Below are positions 36,141 to 46,274 of a stretch of 64,000 bases of DNA, piece by piece. Location of the stretch: the NCBI RefSeq assembly GCF_000026365.1, contig NC_012990.1:682001-746000 (forward strand), given 5' to 3'. Position 1 is the first letter of the stretch, and every line of letters starts with the position of its first letter. A program made the position numbers and the translations under genes. The notes beneath the pieces are model-generated. The model was not told the DNA's origin. It made no database searches and saw only the letters and a program-made list of their open reading frames with translations. This DNA comes from Zygosaccharomyces rouxii. Lineage: Eukaryota; Ascomycota; Saccharomycetes; Saccharomycetales; Saccharomycetaceae.

Positions 36141-39059
36141 TTAGAGCTTATGAGTCTCGTCTATCCATAGGAGCAATTGGCGCTTGGTTGGAGTATGTGA
36201 AATGGTGGTCTCCACAAAGTCCCTCAATCTTTCCTCCGAGGTACGGTATTCATCCACGTATTTTCTCAATATACTTTTGAAAAAACTCATGGTAGTCTCA
36301 TATTTCCATAGCAAATCTAATTTGGGCAAATCGTTCTGCCAATCGATCTCTATATTAGTGTCATTGACATCTGGTATATTTACCGCTTCTTCAGGTTGGA
36401 GCGCCAATTGTGTTATGCATTCATTAGTAATGTTGATCAATTTCTCAAAAATGAATGTAAGACATTCTTGATCACCAATGTGTTGAGTTAAATTTCTAAA
36501 AGTGGATTCAATCGAAGTTCCATCCACAAGACCATAATTTTTAGTACTACCGCCACTCTTCTCTTCGTTAAATGAAAATTGGAAAATGGATAATGGTGAT
36601 AGAAAACCTGCAAATTTGAAAGTATCCGCGATTAGGAACCCATTTTGAGAGTTAGAGTTCCAGAATCTCAAAACAGCCTCTACAATAGTGAATTGTTTAG
36701 TGGAATCATCCATTTCCATCTGACCCAAAATGTGTGTTAAATCATCTTTCAAATCACCAATGTATTTGTTGGCGTGTGATAAAGACCTACTACCGGAGTG
36801 AACCACCGTTTGTATTAATACAACGATGATGAATTTCTCAAAATTGGCAATAATATCACCATATTCTTGCCTTATAGAATTAATGATGGTTTCCAATTCA
36901 GATACTTCTCTTGAATCGTTTTGCTTATGCACATAATCCAGCAATTGACGAACTTGCTGGTGAGCGGGGAAAGATTCATGTCTAAAATATAAATCGTTCT
37001 TCTTAATATCGTTGGGATTAACTTGAAAACTCTCACCAACAAATAATGATTGGTAATATTCGACTAATTGTTCACGAGGCACGTAGGAACTATCCAAATA
37101 TTTTTTAAATTCATCTGGTAAACTATCTTCCACATCCAATGTATTAGAAGTCAATCTTAATTCCTTACGAATTAAATTTTTCGCAAAATTCATCTTGGCG
37201 TTATAAAAAGTGGAACCAAATCTAATTGAATCATTTTCCCATTCGTTCCATTTCCATGAGAAGTTGAAATTACTCATTTGAATGGAAAACCAATCCAAAT
37301 ATCTCAATTTTAATTCTAAATCCAAATTGTCCAAGTTGTTGTAGAAAAATCTGAATGCTCTACCAAAAACTGGGGCAATGGCTTTGGGCGAATTTTGACA
37401 AATTTCCACCAAAAGGGTATAGAAATATGCAAATGGTTGAGAAACATCAGGTAATTTGAAAACTAATTCCAAGATAGTTTCGATGGCAATATCTTCAATT
37501 TTGAAAGTGGACGCCAGTGGATTTTCTTCATAAGTGGCAGCCAATTGCGCAATAGATTCACCTGGTTCTGCAAAGATACCCTGTTTGAAAAACAGATCAA
37601 GTGTAATTACTTGTTTTGCCACTTCCTTTCTGTTAAATTCTAAACTTTCCACAATGTCAATGATAATATCCTTAAACAGTTGACCTGCATAACTAGTAAT
37701 GGGGACAACAGTTTCAAAGTCACCCACAGAGTTGGGCAAATAGACGTGGAAAGTATAACGAGGTTCCCTCCACATACTGTCCACTGATCCAACACCTCTG
37801 TCTAGGGAACTAAATGGTTTCAATTGTCCTAAGGGTGGGAGTTTCAATGGTTCGTTGAAACCATGTCTTTCTGAAGGTTGTTCGCTCAACAAATATTGCC
37901 AGTCTGGGAATAATTGGAACAACTGCTCCATGTTATTGGCTAAAACCTTTTTCACATTGGGTAATACTACGTGAATCAATTCTGTAGTTTGATAAGGTGC
38001 ATTTTTATTAAACTGCTTGAGAAGATTAACGTCTGAAGTTTTGACTTGATATTCGGTTTCCACAAAATTGAACAGTTCCTCTACTTTTGATTGTAAAACG
38101 TCATCTGATCTGTTAAAGAAAAACAAATATGGTAAATCCAGTAAAGTATTTGTATAAAGCGCTTCTGACAATGCATTACGAGACTCGGGACCAGCATCAC
38201 GATTTAGATCGACGGCTAATTGGAAAACGGACTTATAGATTGCTAAAAGGTCATCCGTGGAAACGATTGGTGACAACAATGAAAGAAATCTTAATACTAA
38301 TTTAAATTTATTCCAAATACCAGTCTCGTTTGAAACCGCCTCGTAATTTTCATCTGTGCTTGCATCACACAGTTTTTGTAATTCTTCAAAGAAAAAATTG
38401 ATAACACTTTTAGCGGCAACCTCATTACTAGCATTAACCACCATAGTCAACAATGCAATTGCAGGTTGCTTTTGAGGTTGTTCTAAGACAACTGCACGGA
38501 ATGTCGATAGTAGAGCGTCGTTAAAGTAGTCCTCATGGCCATATTCATTGACAATGGCATCACTTAAAAATTTGATATCTTCTTCAAATGCCTTAACAGA
38601 TTCACCAATCGTACGAATATCCGGCATCATTTCCTTACATAATTGAACCACCGGTGGTACCCTCTGTCTCTTTGGCATCCGGGGTCTAAAATCACGGTAT
38701 CCATCATCTTCCTCAAAATCTATAGTCATAATCATTTCAATTGTTAGTATAAAGTTAAAGCTATTTGAATTGCTTATGGTCCTTTTGCCAGAAAAATAGG
38801 AAGGGGGCAACAAAATCAGGGAACCGCCATGATTTATATTGGATAGTTCCAATATATTCAACCCAATTTAATAAATTTTATTTCGATTGACACAAAAACC
38901 ATACTTTTATTTTATTATTTCAACATTTTATTGATATTCTCTTTTTTCTAAAGCGACAACAGAAAATTAAAGTTTGACAACAATAAACAGTCAAATTGGC
39001 AAAAGAATCACAAATACATCAAATTAGTACATACCGGCTCTTCTCTTCTTACTAAACAT
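36141..39059 (-). CDS. STO1: nuclear cap-binding complex large subunit Sto1/Cbc1 (CBP80), spliced
   Basis: Two exons: 39059-39035 (25 nt) and 38719-36141, giving 867 aa (S. cerevisiae YMR125W: 861 aa). The joined start is MFSKKRRADFEEDDGYRDFRP, matching the family N-terminus, a basic nuclear signal; exon 1 alone encodes MFSKKRRA. With Cbc2 it binds the m7G cap of nascent RNA and supports splicing and export. The MIF4G domain begins around PPVVQLCKEMMPDIRTIGESVKAFEEDIKFLSDAIV. The frame that continues upstream of exon 2 (up to 38861) lies in the intron and is not coding. S. cerevisiae STO1 also has an intron at this place. Confidence 0.95.
38720..39034 (-). other. spliceosomal intron in STO1 (315 nt)
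   Basis: Donor GTATGT at 39034-39029, branch point TACTAAC at 38749-38743, acceptor TATAG ending at 38720. Splicing joins G to AT to restore a GAT codon. Position and size resemble the S. cerevisiae STO1 intron. Confidence 0.93.
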
Positions 39060-39297
39060 CTTTGGCCTATTCTCCTTGGATCAATTGTAGGCTGTATTAC
39101 CGATTATCTCTTGAAATGTAAGGTAATTTAAAGGCTTTTGGTGATAAAGATTAGAGCGCTGATTTTTTTTCTCTCTTCAACCTGTTTATTATCATAATAC
39201 ACGAATGGAATACAAACTGCATTATATTGGTATTATATTATATTATATTATTTTGTATAATTTGATTTGATTTGACGTTAACTTCAGATTTACAGCA

Positions 39298-42213
39298 TTA
39301 AAATGGCTGTGGCTGGTATTCCCTCAATCGACTTATTTCGTAGTCTTTCGCTGTTAGTTGGGATTCGAGATCTGTAATCTTATGCACAAGGTCTGTGGAA
39401 GTTGGTTTAGCACCGTTTTCACTGAGAAATATTTGTTCTTCGGCGATTAATCTTCTCAACCTTTGTTCGTTGAGTTGTTTCAATAAATCAACAATTTTCT
39501 CGGATTTGGTTCTCAATTGTGCTTCATAGTCCAAGAGTGATTCACCACTCAAAGGTTTATCGTTACCATCTCTATTGGTGGAAATTGTTTGCAGTTTTTC
39601 CTCTAAAATACATTCACGTTTGATGGAATCTGCTAGTTCTGCCGAGATGATAGAGATTTCCGACATAAGTGATTTATTTTCTTTCAAAATGTTCAATTGA
39701 TCAGATGAAACGATGATTGTTTTAAACCTGATCTTTGGTGGTATTAGTTCAGAACCATGGGCAAACATAGGCTCATATGGTTCACCCATAGTGTTATCGA
39801 AACTAAAATGTTCCATCTCGCCGTCCTCTTCTTTCAAAGACTCTGGGTTTTGTTCCGATACTTGCTTAACGGATGACCCCTTTGTCACTTTGCCAGATGG
39901 TACTGACTTAACAGATGGATTTCTATCTGTATTTGCATGTTTAAAATCGAAAGTGTCATCATTAGAGCCGAGGAAACTACCCATACTCACATTACTGACA
40001 CTATTTCTTGAAAAAGTCCGAGCTCCTGAACCAGACTCATTTTCCCTTGAAGATGCCGAAGGAATTTTAGATAGAGGTTTTCTATTAGGTCCATTACGAC
40101 TACGGTCCACTGGGGTATCACTGTGCAACTGTCCGGACATCCTTGCATTGGAATTCAATGTAGCTGTAGTATTGCTGGCAGCAGGCGACATGTTCGATAT
40201 ATCTAGTGTAGAGTTACCTTGATTAGTGTTCGCATCATGTCCAAAAAATTCTTCAGCGGTAAAGAACTCGTTATTCCCAGTATTTTCCAATTGGTATAAA
40301 CCAGTAGCCGGCTTATTTTTCTTCTGTGGAGAATCACTTAGAGCGGACATGAAAGTTGATGTAGAAATTCTGTTGTTTTGAAGATCACCAAAACTAATTG
40401 TAGATTCTCGGTTATTGTAACTAGATGGATTTTTGTTGTTTTTCTTCTCCGTTTTCCTCTCCCTTCCATTTTCGCTCTCTTTATTATCGGCTACTGATTC
40501 TGATTCTAGTTTATCATTTAGAGATAGACCATCGAGGCCTCTTTCTAAGGTAGATGAAGGTTGCAAATCAAGTCCGTCATACGTGTTACAACGACTCAGA
40601 TCTTGTGGTGGTAGCGATTGATTTTGAAGTGGTACATTAGATGAATATTCAGTCTTCATTTGTTGTTGATTTTCTTCCGAAGGCCCCATTAGTTCTCTTT
40701 GCTCCTGCTTTTGTAATTCTTCTTGATCTTTTCTCAGTCGTTCACGCTCTAGTTCTTGTTCCTTTTGTTTCAATTCTTCTTGAACTTCAGCTTCACGCTT
40801 TTTGACCATTTCTTCCTTTTCTTTCAATTCCCTTTCACGATCTGCCAATTGTTTTTCTCTTTCCTTTAATTCATTCTGTTGTGGTTGTGACAACTGTAAC
40901 ACGTTCAATTGACCACCATTTATTGGTGGTGAACCTGGTGATGGTGCAACTAATTGATTTTTCAAAGGGGAAGTTACGTTCTTGGATTGATCATTATCTG
41001 GCGTCAATGGACCAGGATCTAAACTTTGAGGCATTGGGGGATTTATACCCAATCTTAAGTTTCTTCGAGGAGCAGGGGTAGGATTGGAACCTGAACTTGG
41101 ACCAGCAACACCCGGCACACCAGAAACTGGTGCAGCGGTATTGGGAGAGGGGCCAACTGAAGAGGATGAAGGTATATTTATTAAAGAATTGGCTCGTCCG
41201 CCTGGTGGGGGTTCATTATCTCTAGCGGCAAACATATTTTGTTGATGTTGACGCATGTACCCCACTGAAGGTCTACTTTGAGTTGTCATCATTGACATGG
41301 AACGTGGCATACCAGAAGGAGTTCTTGGATTACCACCAAAACCGGGACTTGTGCCTGGATAAACACCAGGACCACCACCAGGACCCATTGGATTGAAAGG
41401 GCTACCTCTACCATATCCTTGTAATGACATTGCTCTTGGATCGGCACCCGCTGCTGGAACTGCACCAACTGGACCGGGTTGGCGTTGTTTTGCCATGGCA
41501 TTCATTGCATTTTTCCTCTGAGCAGTCATTGCCTTTCGATATTCTGTATTGTTCATATTATTGTGACTCTTCGTAATTAAAGTAGGAATAATGGGAGCAG
41601 TATCGGCTCCAAATCCATATTTTTCACTTTTACCCATCGTACGAATATCATTAAATGTAACATCATCTTCACTCTCTTGCATTATAACTTCGTCATCTTC
41701 ATTACCGCCACTATTTCTCTTCTTGTTATTCTTGTGAGAAATTCTTGGTCTCTGCCTCCAAACGTTGTTTAAGGAATAAGCTCTCCGCTGTGGTTGTTGT
41801 GGTTGTTGTGGAACACCAACAGGTGGCATCCCGTTGGGTGGCATCCCGTTGGGTGGCATGCCACCCATTGGAGGTCCACCTCTATAAGGCATACCGTTTT
41901 GCATGCGCATAGGCCCGTTTTGTCTGAATCCCATGTTTTGCTGTGGATTCGGATGTGGGTTAGGCATGGGAGAAGGGGATCCCATTGGCGTGCCTGCAGG
42001 AACTCCAGGAGGTAGCCCAGGAATTTTACCTTGGCCTACTTGAGCCATCTGTGGTACGTATCCGAATCCCATCGGTATTGGTTCTCTCTGTTGCCGTGCT
42101 CTATTAACATCAATACCATCATCGTCGTCGTCGTTTACATCAATATTATTAACATCAATACTACCGTCAGTCTTTAACAATTCACTCCTTAATAGCCCCC
42201 GCGACCTTACCAT
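39298..42213 (-). CDS. EPO1: Epo1-like ER-septin tether protein (EPO1/YLR031W ancestor)
   Basis: 971 aa, ATG at 42213. S. cerevisiae has EPO1 (YMR124W, 943 aa) and the short duplicate YLR031W here; this is the single ancestral-type copy. Epo1 links cortical ER to polarity and septin sites at the bud. The N-terminal third is Pro/Gly/Met/Gln-rich with GMPPN repeats (near residues 115-135); a charged coiled coil covers about residues 445-515 (KEREKQLADRERELKEKEE...); a Ser/Asn-rich stretch follows; a second coiled coil lies near residues 840-970. IPPKIRFKTIIVSSDQLNILKENKSLMSEI is a conserved-looking block. No enzymatic domain. Confidence 0.85.
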   Translation of the reverse strand: MVRSRGLLRSELLKTDGSIDVNNIDVNDDDDDGIDVNRARQQREPIPMGFGYVPQMAQVGQGKIPGLPPGVPAGTPMGSPSPMPNPHPNPQQNMGFRQNGPMRMQNGMPYRGGPPMGGMPPNGMPPNGMPPVGVPQQPQQPQRRAYSLNNVWRQRPRISHKNNKKRNSGGNEDDEVIMQESEDDVTFNDIRTMGKSEKYGFGADTAPIIPTLITKSHNNMNNTEYRKAMTAQRKNAMNAMAKQRQPGPVGAVPAAGADPRAMSLQGYGRGSPFNPMGPGGGPGVYPGTSPGFGGNPRTPSGMPRSMSMMTTQSRPSVGYMRQHQQNMFAARDNEPPPGGRANSLINIPSSSSVGPSPNTAAPVSGVPGVAGPSSGSNPTPAPRRNLRLGINPPMPQSLDPGPLTPDNDQSKNVTSPLKNQLVAPSPGSPPINGGQLNVLQLSQPQQNELKEREKQLADRERELKEKEEMVKKREAEVQEELKQKEQELERERLRKDQEELQKQEQRELMGPSEENQQQMKTEYSSNVPLQNQSLPPQDLSRCNTYDGLDLQPSSTLERGLDGLSLNDKLESESVADNKESENGRERKTEKKNNKNPSSYNNRESTISFGDLQNNRISTSTFMSALSDSPQKKNKPATGLYQLENTGNNEFFTAEEFFGHDANTNQGNSTLDISNMSPAASNTTATLNSNARMSGQLHSDTPVDRSRNGPNRKPLSKIPSASSRENESGSGARTFSRNSVSNVSMGSFLGSNDDTFDFKHANTDRNPSVKSVPSGKVTKGSSVKQVSEQNPESLKEEDGEMEHFSFDNTMGEPYEPMFAHGSELIPPKIRFKTIIVSSDQLNILKENKSLMSEISIISAELADSIKRECILEEKLQTISTNRDGNDKPLSGESLLDYEAQLRTKSEKIVDLLKQLNEQRLRRLIAEEQIFLSENGAKPTSTDLVHKITDLESQLTAKDYEISRLREYQPQPF

Positions 42214-42484
42214 ATTATATTATGTCTTTTCGGATACAAGATACTATGATTACTTGGCTTCCTTAGACCAATTCTATGCGTCTAAAATCCCTTTGTTGTG
42301 GTTCGTTAACGGTAGTTTCATTTCTTCGTGTTTGTTTTTATTCTTCGCCATTAAAAGAGAAAGCTGGAAAATGTATGTATCTATATACGTGGATTAAATT
42401 CTTTCAGTATAAAAAAAGAACAAAGGAAGGAGTTCTCCAGATCTTGAATGGGGGTCGATCGACTGGCAACAATTGGCTGTGATT

Positions 42485-42880
42485 CTAAGTCTTACGAGAT
42501 TTAGTACGACGTGTGTTCGCACTACTGGCTGCAGCGGTGGTTCCAGTGGTACGAGATTCCTGATTAGCTTTCTTGTTATTGTTCGTGTTCTTTTCCTTCT
42601 TGTCTTCTTGCTCTTCTTCTGCTCTTGCACCGTTATCTTTTGCCAACTGGTCGTTATCCCTTAGAGGTTGATGCTTCAGCTCATTAATGAACCAGGTTAC
42701 CAGTGCCCAGAGAATAGCTGCTATTGTCAACAGAGCAAAGAAATGGACATTACGAGTTTCGTAACATAGCCATACTAAGACTAGAATTAACGAGGTAAAG
42801 GAAAGATGAGTAGCAATGAGCAACTGAGGATTAGTACCGGGTTCGAAGATACTACCCCAAAGATTCTGGAAGAACGACAT
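42485..42880 (-). CDS. PKR1: V-ATPase assembly factor Pkr1
   Basis: 131 aa, ATG at 42880 (S. cerevisiae YMR123W: 122 aa). An ER membrane protein that works with other factors in assembling the Vo sector of the vacuolar H+-ATPase. The N-terminus MSFFQNLWGSIFEPGTNPQLL is family-typical. Two membrane helices are at about residues 22-42 and 46-66 (LLIATHLSFTSLILVLVWLCY, VHFFALLTIAAILWALVTWFI). The tail is charged and basic (KKEKNTNNNKKANQ...RRTKSRKT). Confidence 0.93.
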   Translation of the reverse strand: MSFFQNLWGSIFEPGTNPQLLIATHLSFTSLILVLVWLCYETRNVHFFALLTIAAILWALVTWFINELKHQPLRDNDQLAKDNGARAEEEQEDKKEKNTNNNKKANQESRTTGTTAAASSANTRRTKSRKT

Positions 42881-43339
42881 GGCTTTCTTAGACTATTAGT
42901 TCAGTTGGCAATAGTTCTGCGATGACGTTGTAATTTTTCACATATATCGGAGTTTATCTGTGCGGGTAACAGCCGTGGTATCACAGTATTGTAATGTAGC
43001 ATGACAACGTAGATCACAGTATAATGTAAGGTTCTATCTATTCCATGTAGTGATGTATTCAACTAATTCTTCTTAAAGAATTCTAAAGGCGTAAGCATGG
43101 TACATTTTTCTCTATATTCGAAATAAACAAATAAATTTCTTGTAAATTTCTGGTAAATTAACGTTTTGTAGATCAGAAATGCGAATTCAGTATCCGCTTT
43201 AAAAATTGAATTACCAACTAAGGTTGTTCTTTGATGTTTAACCAATTCACAAAATTTTTTTAATAAACTAGATAATCTACATGTCAGCACAGCATGCTTA
43301 TTCTACCAACCTTGTAATATGTAACACATATTTCCCTTT
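42881..43339. other. PKR1 upstream region
   Basis: 459 bp, no supported gene. A Reb1-type CGGGTAA (42963-42969) lies 83 bp upstream of PKR1. A minus-strand open frame at 43063-43290 starts only with GTG and shows no family features. Confidence 0.5.
42963..42969 (+). promoter_or_regulatory. Reb1-type site (CGGGTAA) at PKR1
   Basis: Exact core match within 90 bp of the PKR1 start. By consensus only. Confidence 0.5.
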
Positions 43340-43696
43340 TTATAGACCCGAACCTAGTACAAAGGAACCTACAATAACAGCGCCCAATGCAGCACCATAT
43401 TTCCATGACAATGGGTTAGCGACTAGACCAGCACCTGCTCCGTTTTTTATCTTGGAACCATCACTCACGGTTGGAGTAGCTGATGAAAGAGAACCAGAAG
43501 ATGTATTAAATCCTGATAGGCCCCCGGCAGTAACGGAAGATGGTGCTACAACATTGGAATGGACAAGGCGGCTGTTAGTAGTAATACTAGAGGAGTTTGA
43601 AGTCAAATTGGAGGTCAAATTGGAGGTCAAATTGGAGCCAATTCCAGACGTGGAGTTAGAAAGGTTAGAGTTATTGAGGGAAGAGTTTAAAGACAT
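43340..43696 (-). CDS. Ser/Asn/Thr-rich wall-protein-like ORF, no signal peptide
   Basis: 118 aa from the first ATG at 43696; the frame is open to a TTG at 43753 with a stop just beyond. Ser/Asn/Thr-rich with three tandem NLTS sequons (12-bp DNA repeat, 43605-43640) and a hydrophobic C-terminus (WKYGAALGAVIVGSFVLGSGL) like a GPI signal. However, no signal peptide exists on either start and no upstream donor site can supply one. It lies, in the right orientation, where S. cerevisiae has the small wall-type gene YMR122W-A beside PKR1, so it may be that ortholog with a decayed or mis-assembled 5' end. A 165-aa frame on the opposite strand is taken as its shadow. Confidence 0.45.
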   Translation of the reverse strand: MSLNSSLNNSNLSNSTSGIGSNLTSNLTSNLTSNSSSITTNSRLVHSNVVAPSSVTAGGLSGFNTSSGSLSSATPTVSDGSKIKNGAGAGLVANPLSWKYGAALGAVIVGSFVLGSGL

Positions 43697-45754
43697 GACT
43701 AGGGATTGCAATGTTTTTGAGTTATTGAATGTTGTCCTAGAGAGCTCGATCAAGATTTTGTATCACAAATGCATGTAAAACTACTCCTATATATACAATT
43801 TCAATTGAATTGAAGATACACGGCAAAAATTGGCCAAAACAAGGCGTATCTATTTGCTAGCTAACCATAGTGGGCTAGATCTTTATATCGATTGGGGGTT
43901 ATAGGGTCTAGTTCTAACTCCAACTGTACTACAAACTTGGTTATAGTTATTATGGCTAGAACCACTGCACTTCGAGATTTTTCGCACTTCACACCGCGAA
44001 ACGCGTAGTTCACGAAAACGAATCACGAAACAATAAAAGAAAAAGGGTTGTTGTGGTCAACGAAATCTGGAGAACATTAGCAAGAATGCTTCAGGGTCCA
44101 GTTGTAGATTTCGCAATCAACGCTGGAGGACAGTTGGAATGTTTCTATAGTTAGTGAACACGAAAGATATAGCAAGATATGTTGTCCAATCACCCAGTAT
44201 GGTAAAACAAGATACACGGCATACGATTTTCGAATACTCCAACCTCCCATGAACATGTTCGAAGAATAGAAAATCGTTGCGTACGTTAGTTTTGATTTAA
44301 GATAAGATAGACAATAATCATCTTATCGGATACGAGTAAAAAAAGAAGGAACAAATACAGAATAAACAAACCGTACTACTAAACAAGCCTCTAAAGAAGA
44401 ATGTAAACCCAATAGTTATATACTTTCTCCTACACTAGGAAAGCAGTGAAATATACCGCTGTCCCAATTAAAAAAAGAAAAATTTTAACGGAGCTCAATT
44501 CATGTAAGTGAATGTTTCAAATCGTGTTAAGAACCAGTGAAGTTAGGCAGTTTCCAGGGGACAAATACTATATGAACCGCTTGTGCTATATAGCCTATAG
44601 AATCCAATTCGTGGTGCAATAACAACCAATAACTTGAACTAGAACAAGAACTCAGCCTACTAGAATTCGATTCAGTTTAGTCCATGACGTAGGGGGAAAC
44701 TTATTCAATGAATTGATGCCATTTGAACCATCCTCAATGGATATGCTTGACAACTTTTTATTATTTTGAAGGCGCAGTGAGACAACATCACATTTGAAAA
44801 AAAAAGTAATAGCAGCTTCTACTAGACAGTGATTAACATCTGGATCAAAAATTCACCCTAGCGTTGGAGTTTTTACCAATCAAACCCTTACCAACCAAAA
44901 TTCCAGCTCTATTCGAATGCTGTGCCACTTTCTCCAAAGCTCAAACAAGAATTGGCTTTTTGACTTTTCGAAGATTCCAATCATCCGGTCTAGACTGAAT
45001 TCACAAAGAAAAGACTTCATGATAATTGACTGAGAATAGGGAAACAAGACTTGATCTCAAAACACTTGTTAGGGATCAAAATCAAGAAGCGAGAAAACGG
45101 GAAAAAAACAGAAATGGTCTTCATATGATCATCTTGGCCCTATACCACATCCGAGAGGACTGACACCTCAACTGTAGTTAGAATTCGAACTGTATGAGGG
45201 CGGGCTGGTATTTTATTGTCTATGGCCCGTTTGATCTAATGAAGTGACACGAGACCTCTTGGCTTTAGCACCCGGAATCCGTAGTAGAAAAGGTGAAAAG
45301 GTCTATTCACCATTTCATGGACCAACAGAGCATACACTATAATCGGAGTTGTGCTTGTTCTAAATATCCCGTCGCAGCCCCATAGAGCTGCTAGGTATAA
45401 GAAGCTCATAGTAGATACTAGGTTGTAGTCATCTAGGTAGATTGAAATTAATTAATTGAAGAAAGCATGATTTCACACGATCGATATGGCATTATCCAAT
45501 ATTTCATACTCTTGATGCATAATGGCTTGAGAGATAAGGAAAAGATGGTCAGCGAGAATCATGCAACTACATCAATGCACTAGATTCTTGGTTTATGCTC
45601 TGTTAGACAATTATATATATAAAGAGGTCTTGTTCTTGGATGATAAGTATGATACTAGTAAAACGATTGCTTGATTCGTATCTTTCAACCAAATCTTTTG
45701 TAGTAATTATATTGTCAGATACATCTACACGGTTGTACCTAGATTTTCATAACA
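43697..45754. other. gene-poor region left of tRNA-Phe
   Basis: About 2 kb with no ORF of note. It holds a GATA-type inverted repeat at 44301-44327 and an isolated CACGAAAACGAATCACGAAAC direct repeat-like patch near 44012. I looked for LTR ends and centromere elements and saw none convincing. Confidence 0.5.
44301..44327. repeat. inverted GATAAGAT/ATCTTATC repeat
   Basis: Perfect 8-bp arms with an 11-nt spacer; each arm carries GATAAG. Paired opposed GATA sites are typical Dal80/Gzf3-type targets, but no nitrogen gene is adjacent. Confidence 0.55.
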
Positions 45755-45845
45755 GCGGATTTAGCTCAGTTGGGAGAGCGCCAGACTGAAGAAAAACTTC
45801 GGTTGAGTTATCTGGAGGTCCTGTGTTCGATCCACAGAATTCGCA
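45755..45845 (+). tRNA. tRNA-Phe(GAA) with 18-nt intron
   Basis: 91 nt, mature 73 nt. Acceptor GCGGATT pairs with AATTCGC, discriminator A. Anticodon GAA in CCAGACT-GAAG; intron at 45792-45809, one base 3' of the anticodon, almost the S. cerevisiae tRNA-Phe intron in length and sequence. D arm TTAGCTCAGTTGGGAGAG and T arm GTTCGATCC are intact. Confidence 0.97.
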
Positions 45846-46274
45846 ATATTTTTTGAATCTAATAAAAGATAGTACGAGCGTTCGAAATTATAGAACGGTT
45901 AAGCCATGCCATGCGCTATTAGGCAGGCATCCGTGATTTTACGTTTTTAAATTCATTATCAAACTGGTGATTTAGTTTCCTTATCCATGTGGTTGATCTT
46001 CCATCAACAATCTCTTATATGTTGATAAGATAAAGACCAAAGTTCTACGAAGGTAACCATTTGAGAGTCTTATCTCAAGTTCAGAATGAAGAAAACGTAG
46101 CGTATTGCTTTTAAACCTTATACCATATATAAATTCATATCAAAGGATTTTTATCTACGTTTGATTAACGTTGTCCATATAGTTCGTAACCAAATGATGA
46201 TAGTAAAAACATCCCATTGCCCAAACACATAAATTTTAACCAATGCTTAGGCCAACGAGCCTGCGTTGGAAAGC
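45846..46274. other. spacer between tRNA-Phe and the mucin-like gene
   Basis: 429 bp, AT-rich, no gene or strong repeat seen. It includes the 3' side of the minus-strand gene that ends at 46275. Confidence 0.5.

Noticed and set aside
38720..38861. N-terminal extension of STO1 from 38861
   Set aside because: It lies in the intron; the conserved N-terminus comes from exon 1 at 39035-39059.
43376..43400. APNAAP reading on the plus strand resembling the start of the mucin-like protein
   Set aside because: Six residues of small amino acids from the wrong strand; judged coincidence.
43281..43778. 165-aa plus-strand ORF opposite the Ser/Asn-rich ORF
   Set aside because: Its KLEV repeats are the reverse reading of the NLTS repeat; no signal or family features, and the minus frame has a GPI-like end and the expected orientation beside PKR1.
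43697..45754. Centromere or LTR in the gene-poor region
   Set aside because: No CDEIII-like TTCCGAA core with AT-rich flank and no paired TGTTG/CAACA ends with target duplication could be found by eye.
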